Below, piece by piece: positions 1 to 10,367 of a stretch of DNA of 64,000 nt. The translations under genes and the position numbers were made by a program. The first letter of the stretch is position 1, and every line of letters starts with the position of its first letter. Source of the stretch: Xylocopa sonorina (Eukaryota; Arthropoda; Insecta; Hymenoptera; Apidae); the NCBI RefSeq assembly GCF_050948175.1, contig NC_135202.1, positions 5,828,001-5,892,000 on the forward strand, given 5' to 3'. The notes under the pieces were generated by a model. It saw nothing but the letters and a program-made list of their open reading frames with translations. It ran no database searches and was not told where the DNA came from.

Positions 1-214
1 CTGTTGCATAACGCCGTTCCACCGACCCGAATAATTAAGCCTGCTAATCAAGGAATTATCGCTGGGGAAAAACGAATCAACGACGGAGAGACCGATCGAG
101 CTTGAATGACCCACAAACGAACTCGTAAAAGTTTCAATTACCTTCGATAATAAATCGACTGCAGGAATAGAAGAATAGAACTCGAGCAGAGATGAATTCC
201 ACCCCTTAAATAAT

Positions 215-1849
215 ACAGGGTGATTCATTACTGGTGTGACAAATTTTTACAGCTGATATTGCAACGAGATTGATTGCAACGAGAAAGTTCTTGTAAACCT
301 AGGTCCGATTAGCGAAAATGGCACATTATTTTTATTATAGATGTGGAGAGCAGCAAATTTCACAAATAACTAAATTTTATTCTCCTAAGTGACGACCATC
401 TTATCGCAAAGAAATTAGGGGTTAACTTTATTTTTTTGCATTGAAGCCGTACAGGTTGACAAGGGTTAGGAGTGGAGGCCATATCTGTCACTCAAGATAC
501 TCAATACTCTAGAAATTTCCTCACCCCTATAGGGCTCCAATACAAAAGAAAAGTTAACCCCCTAATTTTTTTTGACTAAAAGATTATCGACACTTAGAAT
601 AGTAAAATTGGTCATTACAAATTTTCTGTGGGAAGCCGCCTTCAGTGTTAACTAGGCTTAATAGTTAATCATTAAGTTACAGAAAATTTATAATGACCAA
701 TTTTATTCCCCTAAGTGTCCGCCATCTTATCGCAACAAAATGTAGAGGTTAACTCTTCTTTTTTGCATGTGGGAAGTCCAGAATTCCACAGAAAGGGGTA
801 GTTTTTTCACGGATTTGAGCAAGTTGGGGAATGGCCGTGACCATGAATGTTACACTCTAGATGCCAAAATATAACGCTTAAGGAATCAAGATATTACACT
901 TAAAAAGCCATACATGTCGCTCAAGAGACCTCAACAGGGTTGAGGGAATCTCTTGTTTGGGCCAGGGTGGAGAGAGTATTGGGTCCATTGAGTAACAGAA
1001 ATAACTCACATATTGACTACGTGTCAGCCACAATGTCAAGTAGAAGTAGATGCAGCTGCAACTCGAGACTGTTCGTATGTGAGCCATTCCTGTTACTCAA
1101 AGGACCCTCCACCCATCATACTCTCTCCACCCCGGCCCAAACCAGAGACTTCCGCACCCCTGTAGTGCTCTCTTGAGCGACATGTATAGCTTTTTAAGTG
1201 TAATATCTTGGTTTCTTAAGTTAAGTCATATTTTGGCCTCTAGCTTGCCAAAACTGGTGAAAAAAGCTACCCTTTTTTATGAAATTCTGGACTTTCCAGG
1301 TGCAAAAAAAAAGTTAACCCCCAATTTTTTTCAGCGATAAGATGGCGGACACTTAGAGTAGTAAAATTGGTCATTACAAATTTTCTGTAATTTAATGATT
1401 AACCTTAATTAAACCGAATTAACCCTGAAGGCGGCTTCCCACAGAAAATTTGTAATGACCAATTTTACTACCCTAAGTGTCAGTAATCTTTTCGTAAAAA
1501 AAATTATGACTTAACTACTTTTTTGCATTGGAGCTCTACAGAGGTGAGGAAATCTCTAAAGTATTGAGTCTCTTGAGTGGCAGATATGGCCTCCACTCTT
1601 CATCCCTGTCACCTCTGTAAATGTGCTCCAATGCAAAAGTAAATAAAGTTAAACCCTTAATTTTTTTTTGCGATAAGATGGCCGTCACTTAGGGGAGTAA
1701 ATATTTAGTTATTTGCGAAATTTGCTGCTCTGCACGTCTAAAAATAATTACCTAAACAGGAGATCGAAGTTTTCATAACTTAAAAATTTTGCATTTGAGG
1801 TGTAATATCAGCTGTAAAAATTTGTCACACCAGTAGTGAATCACTCTAT
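215..1849. mobile_element. Fold-back (long inverted repeat) non-autonomous element, about 1.6 kb
   Basis: The two ends are inverted copies of each other: the left end (215-262, beginning ACAGGGTGATTCATTACTGG) matches the reverse complement of 1802-1849 with a few mismatches. Inside, further inverted pairs are nested. A block containing CCATCTTATCGC occurs near 400 and 725 and in inverse orientation near 1335 and 1670. A block beginning AAATTGGTCATTACAAATTT (about 605) recurs inverted near 690, 1360 and 1450. A third pair flanks the centre (about 880-960 against 1130-1210). The whole is therefore close to a palindrome centred near 1030. No transposase reading frame is visible; the two short open frames here are by-products of the palindrome. 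A related end fragment lies at 22122-22210, which shows that this is a dispersed family. Superfamily and target-site duplication are not resolved. Confidence 0.85.
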
Positions 1850-4795
1850 ATAGCTTATGCTTTACCTCTGATATTTTGTATATTTTTCCGGATTGCGTAT
1901 AGATTCTTTTTCGATATAGGAATTCGCGTGTTTCATCTTCCATACGATTACATGAATATTTAATTGTTCTTCACGGTTTTACATACGCATTCGTATTCAA
2001 GATGCATCAACGATTCACATTGGTATGTTTTAATAGATACGTTCGTAACGATTATATTTAAAGCATCGTCATTCGCAACGAGCTGATAGAACTAGTCATT
2101 TTTAAATATATACACGACTTTCCAATCGTTGTTGGTAATCACTTGGAGAAGCTAAAAATTACTGTTTGTTCTTTATTATCTTGATTCTTTAATTGAAACG
2201 TATTAACGATGTTGAAAACTTTGCTTTAGAATAAATTCACAAACTCGTACTAAGTTAGTTAATTAAACAGTAGATATAGCTTCTTCAAGTATAATTATGG
2301 CAAACAAATCATAAGTGCATATGTAAAATACTACTTATTCGTTATGAACACGGTCAGTTAGTTACGTATGAAAGTGCTGCGTTAAAAAGCACACTGTACA
2401 ACGGAAATAATTAACGCTCGTGCGATAAAGTAGTTTTGTTTTAATCGTTGAAAGAAGGAAAAGTAACAGTCCAATAAATACGTACAGTGTTGTTTAAAAC
2501 ATTGCGAGATAACAAATTGTGACTTTTAGAACATCTCTCTCTCTCTCTTGTTTTTCTCTGTATTTATTTTTCGCATTTACGTGACACAACACTGCTATGT
2601 AAATTCTTATATACAAATATTTCCGTATACACGTAGCACAACAGACATTTATTGCACATTAAATGTACCGTTCTCGTTAAATGGCAGCGGTTCCAGCTCG
2701 TTTCGACGTCAGTTCCACAAACTTGCGCGAGAGGAAGAAGTAAAGGGAGAAATAATTTAAAAAAAAAAAAAAAAACAGAACCAAGCCCGCAACCCCCAAG
2801 GGAACAATACGAAACGTATTACGCGTTCTTTGTACCGATCGAACAATAAATGTTGAGTGGCCGCCGATATAGTGGCCTAACCTGCTTTCGAGGTCCACGG
2901 TGCCACATTAAATGAAAAGGAAATACCCAACTCGCCAGATTTTGTCTCTGCGCTCTCTTTAACCCCGTTCGACGGAGTAACTCCGGTCTGATAACGTATC
3001 GCGAGCGTTCCGCGGAGAAAACGCCAATACGAGCGAGTGTTAACCGATAATTATGCAAAACAGTAATCACGAATCCAATTTCTGTCTAGCCAGTCTTAGC
3101 GGTGCCGATAAACTGCATTAAACGGTCCGTATTGCATACTTCCGATAGATTACGCGCACACGTACGCGAAAACGGCCGTTTCTCAACTAAATTCCAGGGT
3201 AACACGTAGAAATTGATAGCGATATATGTCTCGTCTGTTGGGAAAAACCGAGTTAATTCTCTGCGACAAGTATTTCATTGAAAATGATACAGTTGTTGAT
3301 TGAAAGTGTACAAAGAGCGCTCACAGTCGGTCTCCAATATCAGTAGCAAAGGTTCACCGGTATTAACGATCAAAAGTAATCAATAGGCAATATCTGATAT
3401 CTCTATGTTATCGTTCGGAATTAGCAACAATAACTGGCATAGAACAAGATCGCTTGGTGTGTACGTTTCGATTGCACCGCTCTGCGCTGGATACACGGAG
3501 CACCTTAAGAATTCCAAAAACAATAGGGGGAAAAGAACGAGAGAAAATAGGGAGAGGGCCGGTGCATACACAATGACACATTCCAATCACGCATAATGAC
3601 CGGCCGCTCCTTTGTTACACGCATTCTTCTAGCGAATGACAGTTATGCAGGACACAAAAAGTCCTAGCGCATGCGCGCCCCGCAGTTTTTGAGACACTCG
3701 CTTTGATTGCACGGATGTGGCACGTTCGAAACAGACGTAGAAACGTATATGCGGCTACCGCGAAACTAACCTACAAACCTGCCTCCTTCAACGGCTAATT
3801 ACTACCGACGAAAAAAAAACAAAAAAAAAAGAACTGTTACAATCCTCTGGGAAGCATGCGCAAGGTATTTTTCAGAAAAATGTTCGAGGTTCGCTCGTCC
3901 CGTCGATAATTAGAAAAGGATGCGCCATTCTCGATAACCGTTGAACTCTTTTTACCCCCCAACGGCTCCCTTCCGTTGGCCACGGACTTCTAAACACGTT
4001 CGAAACTGGTCCACGGAACGGCGGCCCGTCTTTTCTGCATCTGCTGTTTGAAATGCGCATTTTTCGCTGGGCCGGCATCGGAAACCAGTTCCGACAAAGC
4101 AATCGATCTATTCTGCGCTAAAACCGGGAAAGAGCGGGAGAAGGGGAGGACCAGAAGGAGAGGAAGCGAGGAGGATGCGTTCAATTTGCAACGTTACGAG
4201 AAACCGCGTAAAAAAATTGGAGATCCTGCGATCACGCGCCTGCATCGTCTACCTTGGAAAATTTTCCGACGACTCGAGCATGGATCCACTCTGTGGGATC
4301 ATTGAACAAAAACTTAATCTGTTACGTGTTTCTTTTCACTGGAGGGTGCCAACTTTGCGTTACGTCTATAATTACTTATTTAAATCGATGAGTGATCGAA
4401 ACGTTTTAACATTAACGGATGAAGTATTATCGCGATAGTTAGATTTAAAAAACTATCGTAGCACGCGCTTTGCAGATTGCACTGATGTTCGTCCAGGGAA
4501 TGTACACACGCTTGCTCATTAAAAATAGGGCGAGATAACAATAAATAAGGTCGAGATAATCGGGAGTCAGTCACGGTGCCACACACGTCTGTGCAAAACA
4601 CAGAAACGCTCCGTATTTCTGGCACATATAAACATGGCTGCATGGAAAATACTTGGACGACGATACGAGGGGAGATCGTTAAAAAACGATAGGTCTGCAA
4701 AGATCGTAGGGACGCACAAAAGGGTCCCGGCTCTCTTGATTCAAATTTTCCGATTCGTATGATCGTCGAGAAGGGGTACGTTCCCCAGGAAACAG

Positions 4796-4912
4796 GAGAG
4801 AGAAAGAGAGAGAGAGAGAGAGATGGAGAAAGGGAGAACGAGACGGATATACAAAGAGGGAGGGAAAGAGAGAGAGGAAGAGAAAGAGGAGAGGAAAGAG
4901 AGAGCACACGGA
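4796..4912 (+). repeat. Purine-rich (GA)n tract
   Basis: About 115 bases of imperfect GAGA/GGGA repeats on the plus strand, interrupted around 4840-4855. The six-frame reading through it gives only Ser/Leu- or Arg/Glu-rich low-complexity peptides, so the 175-codon open frame on the minus strand here is not a gene. Confidence 0.9.
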
Positions 4913-5257
4913 CAGAGAGACCGACCGACAGGCTGGAATGTGGCCGTTAAACCGATCCCACCCAGCCAATCAGCATCCCCGTACCGTCTACGTTAAGACG
5001 GGTGTATATACAACAAGCATCAGCAGCACGGATCGCAAAAGTGTGAGAATAAAAAGTAATCAGAGGTCAAGAAACAGACGGAGCGACAGAGGGTGCTCGC
5101 GATAATAACACGGGTCGATATACACCGGGCGTTATTTTGAGGCCCTAGGCGTTCGCAGGATTCTCGGACGAGCGCGTAAACGTATACACGTTACGTGCGT
5201 ACACGTTAAAACCTGGGGTTGCTCTTTCCGCAACTCCACCTTTGACCGTCCTCGAAC

Positions 5258-5294
5258 TTCTCTCTCTCTCTCTCTCCTTCTTTCCCTCCCTCTA

Positions 5295-5330
<36 letters not shown>

Positions 5331-5335
5331 TGTAT
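5258..5335 (+). repeat. (CT)n tract just inside intron 1 of the PDZ gene
   Basis: Two runs of TCTCTC separated by TTCTTTCCCTCCC. On the PDZ gene's transcribed (minus) strand it reads as (GA)n and begins about 70 bases after the splice donor at 5405. Confidence 0.9.
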
Positions 5336-5405
5336 CTGTCTGTGGTACCAAGGCGATAGGGTAACGCGAACATGTATAGAAAACACGATCGAAGCCAGTA
5401 CTCAC

Positions 5406-5540
5406 CTTGCCGCTCTTCGCTGCCGGCGAATTCTCAACGATATCGTAGATGACGTGCGGCAAACCAGCGGTACCGAGGAGCGAGAACCCGAATCCGGACG
5501 AGTCGCCGCGGTTCAGGGTGACCACCAGCTCCTCAGCCAT
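5406..5540 (-). CDS. PDZ-domain protein, first coding exon only (gene continues beyond the left edge)
   Basis: Forty-five codons from ATG at 5540 to a strong splice donor (GGCAAG|GTGAGT) with the intron starting at 5405; the exon ends in phase 0. The peptide begins MAEELVVTLNRGDSSGFGFS and continues into the first half of a PDZ fold: the carboxylate-binding loop (GFGFSLLG), then the second strand, then a segment ending VENSPAAKSGK, which is where PDZ domains read 'SPAA..G.v..GD'. The domain must be completed by a downstream exon, which should begin with a GD-containing strand; none is found in 1-5400. The full protein cannot be identified, because many scaffold and Rho-regulatory proteins start with or carry such a domain. 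It is divergent from CISD2, 1.25 kb away. Confidence 0.75.
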
Positions 5541-5795
5541 GTTTCGAGCACATTGATCACCTCACTGTCATTTGACGCACCTTCACGAGACCCGCACACC
5601 GTACACAAGGATTATCCGACGGCCCGTGTTTATTCGTCTTTCTCTCTCCCTTTTCGAACACCGTGTGTCACTAGTCAACGTTCTTATACGAGTGCTCTCG
5701 CTCTCGGCACACGCACGCACAAGGAACACACACGGGAGGAAGCAAGGGCCCCCTTCGCGAACACTTTTCGCACTGCACCGCGCGATAGAACCGTG

Positions 5796-5836
<41 letters not shown>

Positions 5837-6787
5837 GCTCCCTCTTTCTCCCTCTATCTCGCTCCTTCCCTCTTCTTTCACAGGTCTATCCTCTCTTTCC
5901 ACCGATGCCACGAACCTCCTACTACCCACTGGGCACGTCAACGACGACGGACCGTAGCAGAGATATCGGGAACGATACGTAGAAACGCCACTCCTGCGCT
6001 TTTCGTGATACCGCCTCGAAAACGCGCGCACTTCGTACTTCGTACCTGTGCCTGCGCGTACCGCGGCGGCGTCGCGGCAACCGACCACGTATCCTTGCGG
6101 ACGACGCAGCCACCTCCTCCCTGCCCGGCGAACGCCTCGCGACTGGATGGCGCCACCTACAAGGCACCGCGCGTACCCCACCGGTCCTTCACCTCTCCCA
6201 CTGCGCTAGTCAAATTCTGCCGGCAACAATGCAATTGGAAATATGCAACTTGGAAAAAATGCACGCGCGCATGTACGTGCGCCTCGTTCACCCTCGTCAA
6301 CCATTCCATTCGTTATTATTAATTGAAAAATTAATTGAAAAATATTTTAGAGATTCCGAAAAACTTGTTGAATTTTTCGTACCTTAATTTTGAGATTTTA
6401 ACAGTATTCACCCAAGCGTACGTTTTGCGATTCCAGAAAAGACTCGATTCATGAATGAAATAGATATCTCGAACGGAATAGAAGATTTTCACGTTGTATT
6501 TGTAATATTTATCGGTACGTTCGAAATGTCTAACTCGAGGGACATTCACTTTTTATCTGATGTTTCAATTATTTGCCAGCGGATAACTTGCGCGAGGAAA
6601 TGTTACGTTTTAATCGCGTATCGCGTTACAAAGTATGCTGTTTAATTATACGCATGAGCATCGTGTACTCACCGATTTCCTCTCATAATTTGGGAGAACA
6701 GCGGACCGTTCGATTAGAAAGTACGAACCAGTTCGCGTTCGAAACTGTTTGATTCGCAACTTGACTGCAGCGGTAGTAGTAGCAATC
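5541..6787. promoter_or_regulatory. Divergent promoter region between the PDZ gene and CISD2
   Basis: This holds the 5' untranslated and promoter sequence of both genes. The half next to the PDZ gene is GC- and CpG-rich (about 5900-6200) and contains a (CT)n tract. The half next to CISD2 is AT-rich. No TATA box is convincing. A donor-like minus-strand sequence AATCG|GTGAGTACAC at 6673/6672 may mark an upstream non-coding exon of the PDZ gene, but no transcript evidence is available. Confidence 0.45.
5796..5876 (+). repeat. (CT)n tract upstream of the PDZ gene
   Basis: About 80 bases of CTCTCT with TTTC, CCCTCG and CTAT interruptions. On the transcribed strand of the PDZ gene it is (GA)n and lies about 260-340 bases before the start codon, so it is in the promoter or 5' UTR. 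Such GA tracts are binding sites for GAGA-type factors in flies; the relevance here is inferred. Confidence 0.85.
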
Positions 6788-7779
6788 ATGGAGCCAGTCG
6801 CGCACCTCGTCAAAGTATCCATTCCTAATTATTTAGCTGGATTACCTATTCCGGATTCTATAGGAGGATGGTTTCGACTAGGAAGTAAGAAAATAATTAA
6901 TATACGCGCGATATACGTAGTGATCTGATAAAATCATCTCGCGTAACTTTCACAAATATCGTTTCAAACATGACATTGCAAATTGCCACTGTACGAGTCT
7001 CTCGTCGAGGAAATCGCACGATTAACAGAGGTTTAATGAGAATTTTCTCCTTTTTATTTAGTACGCGACTGGGCTGCCTTAATTCCACCGAGCGCATTGT
7101 TAGCTGGCCTCGGTTACATGTCATACAAAGCATTCTGCCCGCTGGCTAGAGGTCCGGTAAGTAAATCTACCTGTTACCAGACGTCAAGGACGTTGAAATA
7201 GTATACTAGGATACCTTTTGCTCTTTTCTTTGATTACGTAACGTTATTACTTTAGTCAGAGGGCCTTCTAATTTTAGCCATATTTAAAAACATATTAAAC
7301 ATATAGGTTTTAATCGTTTAACGCATGTTAATTTATCAGCATCCTTTATCATCTGTTCATGCATTCTGAGATATGTAAATTGTGTTTACAGCCATGTGGA
7401 CGCGTGAATCTTAGCATAAAGAAGGATGTAAATAAAGTTGTAGACTCCGTTGACATAGAAGATATAACTGACAAGGCTGTATTCTGCCGTTGTTGGAGAT
7501 CTGAAAATGTAAGCATTCATACATTTTTATCATACGCTTGACTGGTTAAATTTTCCGCCCAGCTTATATCTGACCTACATTAAGTACATCCAAGAATAAG
7601 TTCACGAGACATACGTTATGTAATGTCATAACATCGTTGTATTCTGTAAATGTAGTACACATTGATATTGATAATTTTTATCATTACAGTGGCCATATTG
7701 CGATGGCTCTCATGGACGTCATAATCAAGACACGAATGATAATGTGGGTCCTCTTGTAGTTACAAAGAAGAAAGATTAA
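6788..7779 (+). CDS. CISD2: CDGSH iron-sulfur domain-containing protein 2 homologue
   Basis: Four coding exons join in frame: 6788-6884, 7062-7156, 7392-7508 and 7690-7779, giving 132 residues, close to the 130-135 usual for CISD2. The start MEPVAHLVKVSIPNYLAGLP and the following PDSIGGWF match the fly orthologue as I recall it. A single membrane helix follows (about residues 35-57, WAALIPPSALLAGLGYMSY). The cluster ligands are Cys96, Cys98, Cys107 and His111 in the sequence CRCWRSENWPYCDGSH, the spacing expected for a 2Fe-2S NEET protein. CISD2 sits in the ER and mitochondrial outer membrane and acts in calcium and redox homeostasis, autophagy and lifespan. All introns have GT-AG ends. AATAAA occurs 13 bases after the stop. 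Confidence 0.96.
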
Positions 7780-8792
7780 TGTACATTAATTAATAAAGAC
7801 AAATCATTGTATGTATTTGCTGTGTGTAATGTTGCTGGTAAATGAGAAAAGAATACATCTGCAATCGATAATGTAGATATCTTGCAGAAATGTAAATTAT
7901 ACAGTAAATGTTAACACAGATAAATATTCAAAAAGAGAACAATACTAAATTCAGTGAAAAACATGTATTTGTTACTTATAGCTACGCGTATTTTTTAGAA
8001 TGTGATTTACTAAATTTATAAATAAATATATTATTGTAAACATTTTTTTCCCTACTAATTACGCTTGCGCTTAAATGCGCAAGATTACATGTAATTTTCA
8101 TTATTTTTTATATACTCAATTTTTACGATAATATTGTAATTTATTAAGAGAATGTATGCTGTTATTGCATCTTAATTGGACCGCATTATATTTCAGAGAA
8201 TAAAAGCATGTTCATTAAAAAAATAATACACTGTTTTATTTAACTAGAAGTATTTGGTCGTCGCACGTAATACAAAAAAAATACGGAAAGCAAAGGTAAT
8301 AATTCTACGATACAAAGATATTACCTATAATACACATTTTCAATAGTTCCAAATATATACCGCGAAACAATAAGGAACATCGTCACGCTAACATCGAAGA
8401 AAACCGATACATGTTATTTCTAGCACCCACAGTTCTTAAAACATGTAATTAGTACTTGAAATGCTATGTCATTTATTCAATGATCTGCACGCATATCACG
8501 ATTATAAAAGATATAAATGATAGCACACGAGTAACATTATTTTTATTTCTACAGGAGAAGGAAAAACAATCAGTGTGTTAAAAAAAACAAGTAGTTTGTA
8601 TACATAATGTATATAAAACAATTACCATTACGAGAAATGTATATGTATCATCCAAACATATTTGGTCTTGACTGTCAGACACGATGCGTGTCTTTAGTAT
8701 CACAGATCAATGAATCTTTAATAGTTACATAGTATCAGCCTCGGCTGTGAATCATTCCGTTTCCTCTTTGTAGATCGTTCCTTTCATTGGAA
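7780..8792. other. 3' untranslated/intergenic region between two convergent genes
   Basis: AT-rich, no coding potential seen. AATAAA at 7792-7797 is the nearest polyadenylation signal for CISD2, and another AATAAA-containing stretch is near 8199. The left-running membrane-protein transcript must also end here. Confidence 0.6.
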
Positions 8793-10367
8793 TCACAGCT
8801 GCAGCATGTTCAATGGAATTTTATAAACACATTACGCATTCGATAGTAATTGGTTGATTTAAGTGCTTACCTCGAAATGACGTAAATCATTAGTGTCGAA
8901 TTCTAGCTCGTTAACGAGCAACTCTCGATGCCCATACCTGTACCTAAAATACGGGAATCCAATGTAAAAACGGAATACCATATTAAATTAAACAGTAACA
9001 GAATATAAAAATCAAACTCACTCGGAGTATCGCCTCCAAACAATCATTCCAATATATACTGACGCAATTGCTATAGCGAACGTAATTGCCGTAACTAATG
9101 CTATGATTCCTGGTGACATGCGTTTGTTTTTAATCTGGCTGACTGATTTTACCGGCTTAACAACCTCTTCGGTTCCTGTACTCGCAACAATTTTTCCTAC
9201 TAGCAACGACGATACAGTTGATACTTCGTTAGCAGCATTAGTTGCATTTGTATCTGTGTTCAGAGTCACTGCAATGTGTAACGATATTAAAATATGCAAC
9301 AAACTTTCGATTACATAGTATCGCGCAAAAGTAGCTCACGTAATTGAAATAAATTACAGCTTTTTCTAGCGTCATAAGTTATTAAAATTAATTTTTTCCT
9401 ACCTGAATGATTAATATTCAGAATATGATCTGTCTCGGTGGACACAACTTCATAAGGTACTTGATCCGTTGTCTTCTTAGTATCTTTAATGACTTCTACC
9501 TTCTCTTTCTCGACGCTTTCTTTGTCGTTGGAGGTAACTTCCGGTACCTGAGATTCCGCGTCCCCCACAGTCTTATTCGCAATGGGTGTAGGTATTGTTG
9601 TGGATTCTAACAAAACAAAGAAAGAAGAACATTATCTCTCATATTTTTCATACAATCTTTTACAATCTTCTCGAAATAACGCATACCTGTTCCACTTAAT
9701 GTTACATTCTGTTCAATGGCTGGATCTTCGTCCTTTGGCGTCACGTTACATTCAAGCATATCGTCCTGTTCCTTCGTGGACGTACAATTTTGCTTATTGT
9801 TTTCAACTGATTTCTGTATATCGGCTGGTATTATCGGTGGAGTCACATCTGGTGAAATTTTCGTCGACCCAGTAACAACACCGCCTTCACTTCCATTTAC
9901 TATATTTTAAAGAAGAGTCAATGCATTCTGTATTTTCCCACGGTAATAATTTTTATTAACTATCACTGGTCGCAATATATATACCGGACAGAATATTGAC
10001 CTCGTGCGCTCAGCCGGCTTGATGCGAGCACAAAGGGTCGAATCGTTAAGAAATTTCATACCACTCACCCTTTTTATCATCTGCCTCCTTCGTCAATGGT
10101 GTGTCCACTTGGATGCTGCTGTTGTTCACAGCATCGGTCGCGTTTTTCACATCTACTTGGGTACTTACTTTGTCCGTTTCGTGTCCATCCTTATCGGAGA
10201 GCGGCGGAGACGCTCTACCAACTAATAATGCAACAATTTTTCAGAAAACTTCCGGTACCGTAATATGTTTGATCGTCGATGCGAAAATATCGTTGCGCTT
10301 CCGACTTACCAGATAACGAAACCACCAAGACAACAATCACCGGCAACTGAAGCATTTTTTTCGACAT
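8793..10367 (-). CDS. Single-pass type I membrane protein with mucin-like ectodomain, family not recognised
   Basis: Seven exons on the minus strand join with consistent phases: 10367-10310, 10221-10069, 9899-9687, 9606-9403, 9268-9022, 8943-8871 and 8798-8793, giving 317 residues. The chosen start gives a good signal peptide (MSKKMLQLPVIVVLVVSLS). An upstream in-frame ATG at 10418 would add 17 residues and place the hydrophobic core too far in. The ectodomain is Thr/Ser/Asp/Lys-rich and low in hydrophobics, with several N-x-S/T sites (for example NNSS, NVTLS, NCTS). One membrane helix lies near the C terminus (IIALVTAITFAIAIASVYIG), followed by WRR and a short cytoplasmic tail containing YGHRELLVNELEFDTNDLRH and ending FEL. 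The last exon supplies only Leu and the stop. The tail looks conserved-domain-like, with acidic and tyrosine residues suited to sorting, but I cannot name the family. Confidence 0.82.

Larger units (their letters stand above)
1850..5405. other. Non-coding: first intron of the minus-strand PDZ gene
   Basis: No coding exon is recognised on either strand between the fold-back element and the splice donor at 5405. The stretch is AT-rich at first, then more mixed after about 2700, with poly-A runs (2759-2775, 3811-3829) and two purine/pyrimidine microsatellites listed separately. It is most simply the long first intron of the PDZ gene, since that gene's next coding exon is not found before the left edge. 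The first 214 bases of the window likewise show nothing recognisable. Confidence 0.5.

Noticed and set aside
1..60. Minus-strand reading at the window edge resembling a PDZ continuation (GLIIRVGG)
   Set aside because: The preceding AG would enter in the wrong phase relative to the 5406 donor; in the correct phase a stop follows at once.
4380..4969. Minus-strand open frames of 175 and 96 codons rich in Ser, Leu and Pro
   Set aside because: They are translations of the (GA)n tract and flanks; low complexity, no domain, no splice support.
5454..6181. Several 70-167-codon frames on both strands
   Set aside because: They overlap the PDZ exon, its CpG-rich promoter and the (CT)n tract, and read as low-complexity peptides.
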